The notes beneath the pieces were generated by a model, which was given only the letters and a program-made list of their open reading frames with translations, searched no databases and was not told the origin of the DNA. The position numbers were made by a program, and so were the translations under genes. This document shows, one piece after another, positions 10,877-22,079 of a DNA stretch of 64,000 nucleotides. Every line of letters starts with the position of its first letter. Within the stretch, counting starts at the first letter, position 1. Source of the stretch: Grosmannia clavigera kw1407. Taxonomy: Eukaryota > Ascomycota > Sordariomycetes > Ophiostomatales > Ophiostomataceae. The stretch is taken from the NCBI RefSeq assembly GCF_000143105.1, contig NW_014040801.1:3044559-3108558 (forward strand), given 5' to 3'.

Positions 10877-13800
10877 ATGGCCAACCAGTTGGATAAGAAC
10901 TCAACGGTGGTGCGAAAACAGCTAGAAAAGCATGCATTTCTGGGAGACGATGGCGAAGAGTACGGCGCGAGCACGTTTGGGGAGTTTGGAGACTATTTTC
11001 GGAGAAAGAAGATCAAGCTCCAAAACGAAGACTATTTGATGCGACAGGCTGTGCAGGGAAGGCCTCAAATCTTCAAGGGAGTAGTGGCCCATGTGGCCAG
11101 CTACACCCAACCGCCACCAGAAGAGTAAGTGGGGATTCTGGGCACATACAGAGTACTGGCTATGATACGATGGTGGACGCCGTGCATTCGCTAATATGAG
11201 TACAGGCTGCGTCGGCTTCTAGTCTTTCATGGTGCCGGCTACATCAAATATTTGGACTATAAGACTATGGTCACACACATTATCGCTTCAACATTGCCAC
11301 CAAAGAAGGCAGATGAATGGAGGAGATTGCGTGTGGTGCAACCGGCTTGGGTCGTCGATTCCATAGCAGCCGGAAAGCTGTTGCCGTGGCAAAACTATCT
11401 ATTGATCGGTGAAGGCCCCCGGCAAAAAAGGATCCAACTTAACGACGGCGGGTTGGTTGTACAGGATGGCCAGGCCAACCAGATGGCTGGATATCGAGTC
11501 CAGAGCAAGGCCAGCTACTATACAGACGATATACAGAAGCATTCTACGGTACTGCAGAACGACGAGGTCCACAAGATCCTTTCCTCTGTACACGATGCCC
11601 ACAGCCCAGAAAAAGGACTTGATAACCTAGACGTGGACATGGACATGTTGCCAGATGGAGATGACTCGGGCGAGGAGCAAGACGCCGAGGCCTCTACGGG
11701 CCTACTTCCAAGTCCGCAGAAGCCGGATGCCATGACATCAGAAGAGCACAATGCCTGGCTGCTGTCTGACCCCAAGATACGGAAGTCGTCTACAGCGAAT
11801 CCTGACTTTCTCAAGCAGTTCTATTCGGAGAGCCGTCTTCACCACCTGTCAACATGGAGGGCAGAGCTGAAGTCCAAGATGCAGCGACTCGCAGCAGAAA
11901 AGGGGGCGACAGCACCTGCCAAATCCAGCAAGCAGAAACCCGGAGCCCGCCGGTATATCATGCATGCTGATTTTGACAGCTTCTTCTGTGCTGTCTCCTT
12001 GAAGAGTGCGCCGGAGTATGCCGGCAAATCTGTGGCAGTTGCTCACTCTTCGGGAAGCGCGTCTGAGATTGCTTCTTGCAATTATACGGCGCGGCATTTT
12101 GGCGTCACGAATGGCATGTGGATGAAGAGAGCCTTGGAGCTTTGTCCAGACCTAAAGGTTCTTCCGTATGATTTTCCTGCGTACGAGGAGGCGAGCCGCT
12201 TGTTCTACGAAGCCATCCTTCAGGTTGGCGGTGTTGTGCAAAGCGTCAGTGTGGATGAAGCCCTCATGGACATTACGAGCATTGTGCTTACAGCCGCTGG
12301 ATCGACTGGAGCCGGTACTGATGAGGGCAGTATCTGGCGGGAGCAAGAGATAGCCGACAGCATAGCGACAAAGCTACGACAACGCGTCCTAGAGAGAGCC
12401 GGGTGTCCTATATCGGTCGGCATTGGTGGCAACATTTTGCTGGCCAAGGTAGCGCTGCGGCGAGCGAAGCCAGCCGGACAGTTCCAGGTGCGACCTGGGG
12501 AAGTGTTGGAGATTTTGGGTGGTCTGAAAGTGGAGCAGCTGCCGGGGGTTGCGCATAGCATCAGAGGAAAGCTCGAAGAGATTGGCGTGAAGCTGGTCAG
12601 TGACCTCCGCGGCGTGTCGAGAGAGCGTTTGGTGGGCTCGCTTGGCCCCAAGACGGGCGAACGGCTGTGGGACTATGCGCGAGGCATCGACCGGACTGAG
12701 GTAGGAGGCCATCCGGTGCGCAAATCTGTGTCGGCTGAGGTGAACTGGGGCATCCGATTTGTCAGCCAGGAGGAGGCGGAGGAGTTTGTGCTGAATCTCT
12801 GCAAAGAGCTGGAGCGACGATTGCTAAACGAACAAGTCCGGGGCAAGAACCTGACAATGAAGATCCTGAAGCGGGCTGCAAATGCACCGCTGGAGCCTGA
12901 AAAGCACCTCGGGCATGGTCGTTGCGACGTTTATAACAAAAGTGTGGTATTCGGTGTGGCAACGCATAGTGCCGAGGCCATCGGCAAGGAGGCTGTGTCG
13001 ATCCTGCGGTCATTCCGGTTCAGCCCCGGTGACCTGCGCGGTTTGGGAGTGCAGCTGCAAAAGCTGGAGCCGATCAAGCCGATCAAGTCGATGGCAGCGG
13101 CGCCTGATGGGAGCCAGAAGAAGCTGTCATTTGGTGGTGCAGAGAAGAGGAGCACTGACGGCGGCCAATTGTCGCCGGGGGAGGTTCCTGCCTTGGCCAG
13201 CACGCAATTCGTTCTGCCTCGAGACGTGGACCCGAGTGTTCTGGCAATGCTACCTGCGGAGATTCGGCGGCAGCTTGTGGCAGAGCCAGAAGTGATTGAG
13301 TCCAAAGTAAGCGACGATACTGGCAATGGTAGAAACAGCATCAGAAGCACGAGCGGCCCCAACGAAAGCGGCAGCAGGCACCAATCGCCAATCAAGATGT
13401 GGTCCAGGGTGCAAAGTCCAGTGAGAGCAGCTGTGACTAGTTTTGCAACGGACGACATGCCAGCCGACATCGATATGGATGTGCTGGGTGAACTTCCGGA
13501 GGATGTGCGTGCCGAGGTGCTCGCACAATACAGGCAGCATCAGGGGCGCCAATCGAACTCGCCTGCAGCATCACCCCACAAGGAGAGGAATAGCACCAGA
13601 GGTAGAGGTAGAGGTAGAGGAAGAGGGAGAGGGAGGGGGAGGGGGGGGGGCAGCAAAATTATAGGGCAACAAGGCGTCAGGCGAAGTCTCTGGGGTACTC
13701 GAGGGGGAAAAGGTGCTACCGTGCTAACAACCCGAGAGCGACAACACGATGCAGCGGCCAATCGGGCTCAATCAACCTTTGTTGCGGAAAGTAGGCAGCC

Positions 13801-14437
13801 ACACGCTGGCAGTAACCAGGAGACTGAAAATAACGGCACGCCACTGCTGGAGGAGCCAGATCCGGCTGTCCTGGCTGCGCTTCCAGAGGACATCCGAGCA
13901 GAGGTCTTGGCGGATTACCGACAGAGACGGCTGGAGCATCAGCAGGAGATGGCGACAAAGGGATTGCTGCGGTTGGAAATACCGGTAGTGGTGGCACGAC
14001 GAGGAGCTGGCGATGGCGATGGCGGCGGAAGCAGCGTTGACAAGATGCAAGCGATGCTACAATTCCCAGCAATGCCAGCCAAGATGACTTTGGGGGCAAC
14101 AGCGTCAGGATCTCGGCTGTTGTCTGTGCAGGAGACCAAAAGCATGATCCGAACATGGCACGAGGCTACATGCGAAGAGGGCCCACACGAAGCGGACGTG
14201 GAGGTGCTAGAGCGGTTTCTGGTCGGTGTCGTGTTAGAGGAACGAGACATGGACAAGGTGCGGAAGCTGATTGCCTGCTTGGAATGGCTAGTTGAAGAGG
14301 GGGTCGAGAAAGACGGGGAGGATGGCGAGGGAAAGAGCCTGGGAAGACGGGCCTGGCGGCTGGCTGTGACGCAGATGAAGGATGCAGTGCAGAAGGCGAT
14401 GGGAACGAGGGGACTGGGGCCGATGCAGTTTGGATGA
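10877..14437 (+). CDS. REV1: DNA repair protein REV1 (Y-family deoxycytidyl transferase)
   Basis: Translesion synthesis scaffold and dCMP transferase. Two exons, 10877-11124 and 11206-14437, giving 1159 residues. A BRCT domain spans about residues 65-155. The Y-family polymerase core starts at IMHADFDSFF (about 335-344) with the first catalytic acids, and SVDEALMD near 430 supplies the second set. The little-finger domain follows to about 630. Three ubiquitin-binding motifs are visible: DPSVLAMLPAEIRRQL (about 758), DMDVLGELPEDVRAEVL (about 839) and DPAVLAALPEDIRAEVL (about 968). A run of Arg-Gly dipeptides at about 880-898 lies between the second and third. The last 100 residues form the REV1 C-terminal domain, which binds Rev7 and other polymerases. 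The short 80-nt intron lies inside the BRCT region. The assignment is secure. Confidence 0.95.
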
Positions 14438-14664
14438 AGTAGAGAAGATAGATGAGGTAGATGAAGGGTAGAAGGAGGGAAAGAAGCGAGAATAAATCTG
14501 GAGATTACAAGTGGGAAGGTTATAAAAGATGAGAGAAAGACGATACAGAGAGGAAGGAGCGGGGACGAAGGAGCAGAAGAGGAAGGAACAGGCGTGAAAT
14601 TGGGAAAAAACGTCTTATGCAACTATCGCATCTATATATTCTTCACGAAGCATAATTCCATACC
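14438..14664. other. convergent spacer, REV1 / WSC gene
   Basis: 227 bp between stop codons, purine-rich on the plus strand (GAGAAAG and GAAGGAG runs). Presumably both 3' UTRs. Confidence 0.5.
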
Positions 14665-15374
14665 CTACACAAGATGCACACCAGACGCTGTGACGATAGC
14701 GGCCAGCATTGCCCACAGCGCTCCATGTGCAGCGCCTCCAGTAGCAGCCGCACTCAGCAGGTAGACCTGCGCGGGCAAGGTCAGCGTCTCTTCTCGCGAC
14801 GGGAGAGAAACAAACAGAAATAGAAATAGAAATAGAAATAGCAAAAGAGGAGGCGTACCGTCAAGCGGAGGTTGCCGCCGCACAGCGCCGAGGTGTCGCC
14901 ATCGCAGGGCAGGTCGCAGTCGGCGGCGGGTTCCTCGGTGGCCAGGGCGGACAGGTCCTGGCCGCACCAGCACTCGCGGCCGTACTCGAGTCCGGCGTAG
15001 GGGTAGGCGGCCGAGCCGCAGAAGGCGAGGCAGAGCGGGACGGTCATGTTGCCGGGAAGAATCTCGTCGGTGCCGTCCTCGATCGAGCGGCTGCCGGGAG
15101 CCGTGCCGTTGGTGCCGGTGATCTCGAGGAAGCAGCCGTGGTAGGCGTACTGGCGGACGAGGCGGGACGCGCCCGTCGCTGCGGAGCTGTTGTACACGGT
15201 CGGAGAGGCAGCAGAGACGGCAGACGTCGCGGTCGAGCCGGCTGTCGCGGCGGCTGGGGTCAAGGTTGCAGCCGCAGCCGCAGTCGAGCCGGCGAGGACA
15301 AGGACCAGCGCCAGACACCACGACCACAACATCATTCGAGCCGGCATCCGCATTGGTCGCGGCAGGCGCGTCAT
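14665..15374 (-). CDS. WSC-domain cell-surface protein, probably GPI-anchored
   Basis: Two exons, 14859-15374 and 14665-14766, giving 205 residues from the start chosen here. A signal peptide is evident (MMLWSWCLALVLVLAGSTAA), then a short Ala/Thr/Ser stretch. One WSC domain begins at YHGCF and carries eight cysteines: HGC, PLC, AFC, REC, WC, DC, PC and ALC. The intron interrupts the final RLTVY strand of the domain, and the 33-residue last exon is a hydrophobic tail preceded by small residues. That fits a GPI-attachment signal better than a true membrane anchor with a cytoplasmic tail. WSC domains bind cell-wall glucans. Several in-frame ATGs (15443, 15374, 15353, 15347) make the start uncertain; those near 15374-15347 put the signal peptide close to the N-terminus. 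Confidence 0.8.
14817..14841. repeat. GAAATA hexanucleotide microsatellite in the WSC intron
   Basis: About four tandem copies of GAAATA on the plus strand, inside the intron of the WSC gene. On the transcribed strand it forms part of the pyrimidine-rich stretch between donor and acceptor. Confidence 0.75.
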
Positions 15375-15678
15375 GGATTGCAGGAGGAACAAGTACAGGC
15401 GGGCACCACAACAGCCAGATCGCTGTCGGAAAGACACGGGCAACCTGTTCTCTCGCTCGGACTGGACTGCTCTTCTTGCCGAGTCCTTTCGTATTCAGGT
15501 CTTAAAATTGTATTGGCGGCCTCTTATTGGTTGGTTCTAATTCAGAGTCCCACTTTTCTAAATGCGGCTGATCTCTGTCTGCACAAGGATATGAACAGAT
15601 AAAATGACGAGGCCATACGGAGTACTCTCTCTCTCTGACAGGCCCTTTTCACAAGGGTTTCCGGATGAAAAGCATCCA
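15375..15678. other. intergenic region, peptidase 3' side and WSC promoter
   Basis: 304 bp between the peptidase stop and the WSC start, both on the minus strand. A TACGGAGTAC word lies at 15616-15625, followed by a short CT repeat. No gene is seen. Confidence 0.5.
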
Positions 15679-18174
15679 TCAGACGCGGCCTTTGTTCTGC
15701 TGGAAGGTGTTGCTCGTGCCCCAGCTGCCGACGAGGGCCATGGCGTCCTCGTCGCCGGGAGCGAGGCGCTTGTCGCGCAGAGCATCGGAGAGACAGCGCC
15801 AAGGGTCGCGGGCACCGCCCCAGCGGAGGAGGGAGTCACGCAGGTGCTCGCCGTTGTCGCGATGCAGGGCGGCGCCGTCGCGGCCGGCGGCAAAGACGTC
15901 GTGCCAGACGCGGTCGGCCAGCACGCGGTCGAAGAGGTAGCTGTAGTACGTGGCGCCATAGCCAAAAAGATGGCCGAAGAAGCCCTGCCAGCAGGTGCCG
16001 GGCGGATCGGCCGGTCCGACGGCGATGGCGCGCTGCAGGTCGTGAAAGATGCGAGTCGAGTCGAGGCCGGCACCCTCGGCAGCACTGGCAGGCAGCCCGT
16101 GGTACGCCTGGTCCAGCATGGCCAGCACGATCTGGTTCTCGTCGTCGAGACCGGCGAAGCGGCGCGACCGGCGCAGGCCCTCGGCGACCTGGGCGTGGTC
16201 CAGCGGCGCGTCGGTCTCGTAATGGCGCGCAAACAGGGCCAGGACTGAGGCGTCAGCGGCAAAGTGCTCCATCAGCGTCGACGGCAGCTCGGCGAGGTCA
16301 GTGGCGCAGCGCGTGCCGGCGACAGACTGCAGCGCCGTGCGGGCCAGGACCGAGTGGACGGCATGGCCCATCTCGTGGAAGAGGGTCTCGACTTCGTGGA
16401 AGCTGAGGAGTGCTGGTCTATCACGTGACCCGACACGTGACAAAAACCCACCACCACCGCCTGTACCGCTGCGTGCAAAGTCGCAGACCAGCGCGATCGT
16501 CGGCAGCTGGTGGACGGCGCCGTCGGCGGTGCGTATGGTGGCCATGCCATCATTGGCGGCTTTGGCGGGCGAGCCGAGGGCACGGCCGAGGTCGCTGTCG
16601 GCGGCAGCAGCCAGTTCGGCCGGCGAGATGGTGCGGGCACAGCGCACGGTGAAATGGGCCGGGTTGGGCGACTTGTCGTCGCGGTAGAAGAGGTCGCAGT
16701 AGAGGACGGCGACGTGACCGTCAGTGTCGGAGACGACGTCAAGGCGACGCACGTCGGGGTGCCAGGTCTCGCCGGGCGGTGTGGCGCGCGGAACGAGTCG
16801 TAGGCCATAGAGTCGTTGCAGCAGCCGCGAGAGGCCCTGCATCACGGTGCCGAGCGAGAAGTAGTGCGACAGCGGAGTGCCGTGCAGCAGCTTCTGACGC
16901 GGCGCAGCAGCATCGTCAGCCCGGCGCAAGGCGCGCATGTAAAAGTCGCGGTCCCAAGGGGGAAGGATGTCGGGAGCTGAAGCACTGGAAGCCCTGGCTG
17001 CGATCAGCTCGGCCAGCTCGCTCCGTGCCCGCGGTGCGTTGCTGCCCGAGAGCGCCAGCAGGAAGCGGCGCACCGACTCGGGCGACCGGGCCATCATGCG
17101 GTCGCGCAGCGCCATGTGGGCGTAGCTGTCGAAGCCGGCGAGGCCGGCGAGCTCAGCGCGTTGGCACAGAAGCTGTTCGAGCAGCTGCACAGTGTGAGGA
17201 GAGGCCGTGCGAGACGCATAATACACGGCTTTGCGAACGTCCTCGTCGACGACGCTGCGCAGCGCCAGCGCAGCCTCAGCACTGGCGGTCGGCAGCCGTA
17301 GGCGGCCACGGGTGGTCAGACCGCGGGCCACGACCGGATCAAGGCCGCGACAGGCGGCGCTGGGCAGGTCCAGACGAGCCTGAGCCGGCGCCATGGTCTC
17401 GACGAAGCGAGTGCCGACCTCGCTGATTCGCTGTGACAGATCGACAAAACGGTCGCGCGATTCCTGCGGCAAGTCCACGGCCGATTTGGCAAAGTCCAGC
17501 TTCAGCATGGCGGCCACGGCCTGCTCCTCTTCGCCCCAGCCGGCCGATGCGGCGGCGCTGCCCATGGCCACGTCCAGCTGGTCGGCCAGCACTGTCGTCG
17601 TGTTCAGCTGGTTCATATACTGGTATGCCGTGGCCCAGGCATCCGAGGCGGCCTGCTGCATCTGGCTGTCGGGCGCGTTGGCCCGCACAAAGTCGCACAG
17701 GTCGATCACCCGACACAGCAGATCGCTCAGCTGGTCCAGGTCTCGCACGATCGCCCCGTACTCAGCCGCCGACGATGCCCGCGCCACCTTGTCCACAATG
17801 CCCTGCGCCCGTCCCAGGCTGGCTTGTGCAAAGGCCAGAAAGCCCCGTGGCTCTGTCAGGTATGCGTTGCCAAACAATCCGACCGCCGGCCTGCTCTTGG
17901 CTGCCCGCGAAAACGCCGTCCATGCGGCCGACGAGTCGAAGATGGACCGCAGCATCGCGTCGTCGTCTCTCTCCTGGCCCGTGTTGACCCGGTGGTCCGT
18001 CGGCAGGGATCCTGCCAAGGGCAATGCAGACAATTCGCTCGTCTCTTGTGCGGACAGCCTGGTCGCCGTCCATGAGAGCGGCCGGCGCTGCTGTGTCTGC
18101 CTGAGCGACGTCTGCCCCAGACATCGCCCGCATATCCACGGCAGCGGCCGTACTCTCCGCACGTATTTCAACAT
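15679..18174 (-). CDS. OCT1: mitochondrial intermediate peptidase (M3A metallopeptidase)
   Basis: Single-exon protein of 831 residues, close to the usual length. It removes an N-terminal octapeptide from imported precursors already cut by the matrix processing peptidase. The zinc site is LFHEMGHAVHS near residues 595-605 (HExxH), followed by the third-ligand region ATDLAELPSTLMEHFA. The block GTRCATDLAE is diagnostic for this M3 branch, as opposed to cytosolic thimet oligopeptidases. The N-terminus is rich in Arg and hydrophobic residues (MLKYVRRVRPLPWICGRC) without acidic residues, as expected for a matrix presequence. A Gly-rich insert (GTGGGGGFLS) stands just before the conserved LLSFHEVETLF. 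It shares a 413-bp divergent promoter with the MICOS gene, also mitochondrial. Confidence 0.94.
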   Translation of the reverse strand: MLKYVRRVRPLPWICGRCLGQTSLRQTQQRRPLSWTATRLSAQETSELSALPLAGSLPTDHRVNTGQERDDDAMLRSIFDSSAAWTAFSRAAKSRPAVGLFGNAYLTEPRGFLAFAQASLGRAQGIVDKVARASSAAEYGAIVRDLDQLSDLLCRVIDLCDFVRANAPDSQMQQAASDAWATAYQYMNQLNTTTVLADQLDVAMGSAAASAGWGEEEQAVAAMLKLDFAKSAVDLPQESRDRFVDLSQRISEVGTRFVETMAPAQARLDLPSAACRGLDPVVARGLTTRGRLRLPTASAEAALALRSVVDEDVRKAVYYASRTASPHTVQLLEQLLCQRAELAGLAGFDSYAHMALRDRMMARSPESVRRFLLALSGSNAPRARSELAELIAARASSASAPDILPPWDRDFYMRALRRADDAAAPRQKLLHGTPLSHYFSLGTVMQGLSRLLQRLYGLRLVPRATPPGETWHPDVRRLDVVSDTDGHVAVLYCDLFYRDDKSPNPAHFTVRCARTISPAELAAAADSDLGRALGSPAKAANDGMATIRTADGAVHQLPTIALVCDFARSGTGGGGGFLSRVGSRDRPALLSFHEVETLFHEMGHAVHSVLARTALQSVAGTRCATDLAELPSTLMEHFAADASVLALFARHYETDAPLDHAQVAEGLRRSRRFAGLDDENQIVLAMLDQAYHGLPASAAEGAGLDSTRIFHDLQRAIAVGPADPPGTCWQGFFGHLFGYGATYYSYLFDRVLADRVWHDVFAAGRDGAALHRDNGEHLRDSLLRWGGARDPWRCLSDALRDKRLAPGDEDAMALVGSWGTSNTFQQNKGRV

Positions 18175-18587
18175 GGCCGTCTAGCTGCGTCTTGTATGCA
18201 GAAGACGGAGGGGTTTTTCGGCCTTCTTCAGTGGTTCGCGTGTCCCTGCCGAAGCCCAGCGTCTGGACAGCGCTAGGTCCAATATGGCTTAGTCAGTACA
18301 CGGCGATTGAAATCAGGTCAAAAAAAAATAGAATAAAAATGAATGGGAAGGTGCTCCCGAAAAATAGCCGCAGCAGCTGCCGAGCCAAACGAAGAAAAGA
18401 GAGAGAGAGAGAGACAGCGAATTTCCCTGCATCACCAAACAAGTTCAAGTTCATCGACCTCGCCCGTCTCCTCCGTCTGCAGCCTTTCCTTCTGCGGTGT
18501 CGCTTGACTGTTTCCTTCTCGTTCGATCGTCTGACCGGGCTTCTTCCCCTCTCTCGCCGCGTCCTCCCCATCCTCCATTGACCGGTC
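18175..18587. promoter_or_regulatory. divergent promoter region, OCT1 / MICOS gene
   Basis: 413 bp between opposed starts of two nuclear genes for mitochondrial proteins. A GA dinucleotide run occupies about 18391-18416, and a pyrimidine-rich stretch (about 18470-18575) precedes the MICOS start. Confidence 0.6.
18391..18416. repeat. GA-rich microsatellite in the divergent promoter
   Basis: GAAGAAAA leads into about seven GA units, purine-only on the plus strand. It lies between OCT1 and the MICOS gene. Confidence 0.6.
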
Positions 18588-19563
18588 ATGGCAGCCAGAC
18601 TTTTGCAACGGGTATGTGCCTTGCAGTCTAATGCTCTCCCGTCCACCCGCACTCGCCCTGCTAATCAACCATGACAGGGAGCTGCAGCACCCGTGGCTGC
18701 AATGCTGCTTGGAGGTGTCGTGCTCTACCCGCGGACGGCGCATGCCGAAGCTCCGGATAACTATGTCAGTCCACCACAGAAACAGAAACAGAAACAGAAA
18801 CAGAAACAGAAACAGAAACAGAAACAGAAACGGAAACGGAAACAGTTCTGACCATCTCTAGGCCAAGAAGCCCATTTACGACGACTATTACGTGCCCTCG
18901 CCTGCGCCGCTGTCCGCGGCCAAGTCGCCCGCTGCCCCGACACCATCCTCCCCCGAGCCATTGGCATCGCCTGCACCCTCCTCCACAGCTGTCGCAACGG
19001 TTTTTCCGTCGCCATCGCCGTCGCCAGCAGCACCGATCCGGCATGGCCCCACACCGACCGACCGACTCGCCGGCCAGATCCGGCTCGCCCGCCTGTTCCT
19101 GTACCGTCAGGCCCGCGCGGCCGAGGATGGCGTCAACCAGGCGGCCAACCGGGTGTTTGGGCTCGAGCGGTCGTTCACCGAGACGATCGCGTCGCTGGCA
19201 CCGTCACGCGAGAGCGGCGAGCGGCTCATGCCCGGCTCCGTCTACGTGCTCGTGGCCGCCATGGCCGGCAGCATCGTCACGCGTCGCAGCAACATTCTGC
19301 TGCGCGCCACCGTGCCGCTGGCCTTTGGCGTCAGCGCCGGCTGGGGTCTGCTGCCGGTTACCATGCGCAACTGCGCCGACCTGCTCTGGCAGTACGAGGA
19401 GCGCGTACCGGTCATCGCCCAGGCCCACCTGCAGACGCGCGCGGCCATTGAGCGGTCCGTCTACTTTGCCAAGCTGCACGCACAGGTCAGCAAGAATTAC
19501 GCCGACGACAAGGTCCATGCCGTGCGCGAGACCGTCGAGGACTGGGTCAAGAAGGGCAAATAG
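18588..19563 (+). CDS. MICOS complex subunit, Mic26/Mic27 (apolipoprotein O) family
   Basis: Inner-membrane protein of the cristae-junction complex that interacts with cardiolipin. Three exons: 18588-18611 (eight codons), 18678-18764 and 18862-19563, giving 270 residues. Exon 2 encodes a hydrophobic AAMLLGGVVLYPRTAHA segment. Exon 3 opens with KKPIYDDYY, continues through a Pro/Ser/Ala linker, and reaches the conserved domain starting near LAGQIRLARLFLYRQ. Two later hydrophobic helices (PGSVYVLVAAMAGSIV and ATVPLAFGVSAGWGLLP) fit the ApoO domain. The second intron has an atypical GTCAGT donor and contains a CAGAAA repeat. It must be removed, because reading through gives a Gln-Lys repeat and then a stop. 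Mic26 and Mic27 are not separable by eye. Confidence 0.85.
18776..18845. repeat. CAGAAA hexanucleotide microsatellite inside an intron
   Basis: About eleven tandem hexamers, nine or so CAGAAA and two CGGAAA variants, filling most of the 97-nt second intron of the MICOS gene. The repeat is in frame with the preceding exon. Confidence 0.85.
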
Positions 19564-19682
19564 GCCGGAAGAGAGCGGGGACGCGTGTTCTGTGCATCTG
19601 TGTGTATGATAGAAATACAGGCGACGTCTCAGGAAAGGGACAATTCCTGCAAGTCCATCATTCTCGTCCTTCCTTCCATCCC
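19564..19682. other. convergent spacer, MICOS gene / TPC1
   Basis: 119 bp between stop codons. The 3' UTRs of the two genes probably overlap. Confidence 0.5.
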
Positions 19683-20813
19683 TCAGTCGTGCTTGTCTAG
19701 CCGCATCAACAGGTGCAGCACTCGCTCGTAGGTCCACACGGTGATGGTGCTGGCGGGAGCAGCCTTGAGCAGGCTGACGGTGAGCCCGCGGTAGAGCCCG
19801 CGGATGCCCTCGCGGCGGGCGATCTTGCGCAGGGTGCGGCCGACGCTGCCGTCGTAGACGGGGATGTTCTTGTGGACGTAGCGGCCGCGCGTCGGGCCCT
19901 GGACCTGGATGCGCTTGCGGACGAGGTCGAGCGGGAAGACGGCGGTCTTGGCGGCGACGGCAGCAACGGCACCAGCGGCCGCATCACCACCGCCAAACGG
20001 GAGCCGGTCAGCCAGGTGAGCGCGCAGCAGCGGCGCGCGCAGGCCCTCGTAGACGGCAAAAAAGGTGCCCATGAAGGGGGCGATCTGCAGGATGGCAGGG
20101 CCGAGGCCGCGGAAGAAGCCGCGCAGACCCTCATCGCGGGCAATCTCGCGCACAGCGTGGCGCAAGTTCGTATAGACACGGTCCTTGGAGCCCTGGGCTG
20201 CGAAGCGCGTGCGCAAGAGATCCAGCGGATATGTGGCCGTGGTGGCGGCTGCGCCGGCTGCCGCGCCCGATACGAACGACTCAATGCTCGGCGGCAGCAC
20301 GCCCGGGCCGCCGGCCGCCTGCTGCACCAGCAGCGTGGCTGTCCGGTAGGCCGTGAACTGGATCGCGCTGTAGCACACGTACATCAGCTCGGCCGGCACG
20401 TTGCCCTTCCACAGGCCGGTCAGGCCCTCGTGCGCGATAATGTGTCGCATCGTCGGCAGCGTGCCTTTGTACGTCGGGCCACCGTGCAGGTTCAGCTGCG
20501 ACCGTGGGTCCGAGAGCGAGTGCGTCTGCAGCTGCAACCGGATCTTGACCACGTCGAGCGGCGCGACCAGGAAGCTGGAAAAAGAGGAAAAAAGGAAAAG
20601 ACGTCAGCGTCGTGTCCGTGTTCGTGTCTGCGCCGTGCAGCCCTGACCACCACCAAAACTTACCGCGCAATCAGCCCTGCCGTCCCTCCGGCAATCACCA
20701 CCTGAAGCTTTGAGCCCTGTGTCCACACTGTCAGCCGTCTGATCGCTGCTATCCGGAAGCGTGCGCGATGCCCGGCTTACCTCATCTTTCAGGCGCTCTC
20801 CCTTGCTAGACAT
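19683..20813 (-). CDS. TPC1: mitochondrial thiamine pyrophosphate carrier
   Basis: Mitochondrial carrier family protein of the inner membrane, importing thiamine pyrophosphate in exchange for nucleotides. Three exons: 20781-20813, 20664-20716 and 19683-20574, giving 325 residues. Three solute-carrier repeats are visible through their signature PxD motifs: PLDVVKIR near residue 34, PLDLLRTR near 145 and PLDLVRKR near 240. Each is followed by the G-x-RG-type half-repeat (GLWKGNVPAE, GFFRGLGPAI, GLYRGLTVSL). The N-terminus GSKLQVVIAGGTAGLIAR and the tail TVWTYERVLHLL agree with fungal Tpc1. Thiamine pyrophosphate as substrate follows from this overall resemblance and is less certain than the carrier fold. 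It is convergent with the MICOS gene. Confidence 0.88.
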
Positions 20814-21597
20814 GCATGCACGTGTCGGGAGACAGTCACTGAGGTCGTTGGAAGGTGTATCCTTGGTTTGGTGTCCAGAGTCCGTCCCAATTGCAGTTGG
20901 CGCGCAAATATGATAGACCTTTGGGGTTATGCTTTTTTCTCAGATCTAGTCGAAAAGTGCTATTAACACTACGAATCACCGTTATTTGCCCTGCACTACT
21001 CCGTACCCTGCATAGGTAAGATATATAGTGGGGCGAGACAGCATCTTATAATATCTAATTATTCTGCCGTACGTCTTCATCGCATTAAACAATTTTCAGA
21101 GTTATATCAAGCGATATCAAGCGATAGTAAAAAGGAACGGAGACATAAACCTACATAGTTGATTACAAAGTCCATACAACGTATATACACTTTAAGGTAC
21201 GCCGTACATGGGCCTTATTAAGAGCTTAAAGGCGGTAAGTTGCATTTGCACAGGGTACTTCGTACCTCCAATCCTATTCGTGGCTGCTAAAGAGTCAAAG
21301 TGGAAGCTACGTCATCACCCGCTGTTGCATGGCAATCTCCAGAACTGCATACAGTGCCGAACCTGCCGTTTCGCAGAATGTGAGACCCCACCGTCTCAGA
21401 CGCGCATCTCCTATCCAGCCATTGAACCAGATCCTGCTCGTACAACAGACCAGAGACAGAGATATTCATTGCCCAGCCACCTTTGCAACCCCGAGCCAGA
21501 CTGGTACTCCGTAGACGGCAGATCCATATTAGAAGACCCACAGAAGAGAGAACAAAAAAAGGAGAGGTCAGCAAGTTGCACTGCTGTCTTAGTCACA

Positions 21598-21613
21598 TAC
21601 GGAGTACTCCGTA
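21598..21613. repeat. 16-bp perfect palindrome of the TAC-NNN-GTA family
   Basis: TACGGAGTACTCCGTA is its own reverse complement. It consists of one TACGGAGTA and one TACTCCGTA sharing a central TA. Confidence 0.8.
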
Positions 21614-22079
21614 TAGGAGCTCTAGCTCTAATTTGGCCGGTTTTGCCGTCGGCAGGCCGAAGCCGGGGCAGGTGCACCCCAGAACAAGAGCGCGGGGCCC
21701 CAAGGCTTTGTTTGGGAGGTGCGCTTTGTGCCGCTGCTGATTGGTTCCGTCTGCCCGAAGCACCGCAATGAGGGCGGAAGGAGAGTGGCGCACTACGACG
21801 TACTCAGGGCATGCGGGCACATGGACGCTGTTGGAGCCTAGCAGACAGCGCCCTAACCCGAATCGGAAATAGGCTTTGGCGAGGCCTCTTGTCTTTTCAC
21901 TTCTCGCCTCCATATATTGTCTATAGCCCAGGTTCTCCTCACTCAAGTAGCGGCAGAAGCGTCTTGCACATAATACGCTTGCTCACATTACAAAATCATT
22001 TGCGTATCTTACGCGTGATCCATTCTAATCGACCCTCACGCTATTATCAAGGCACATTTCCCCTTCTTGTTCCCCTCCA

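Noticed and set aside
21208..21771. 187-codon plus-strand ORF with several cysteines
   Set aside because: Composition is intergenic, it includes the 16-bp palindrome, and no signal peptide or spacing typical of a secreted effector is present.
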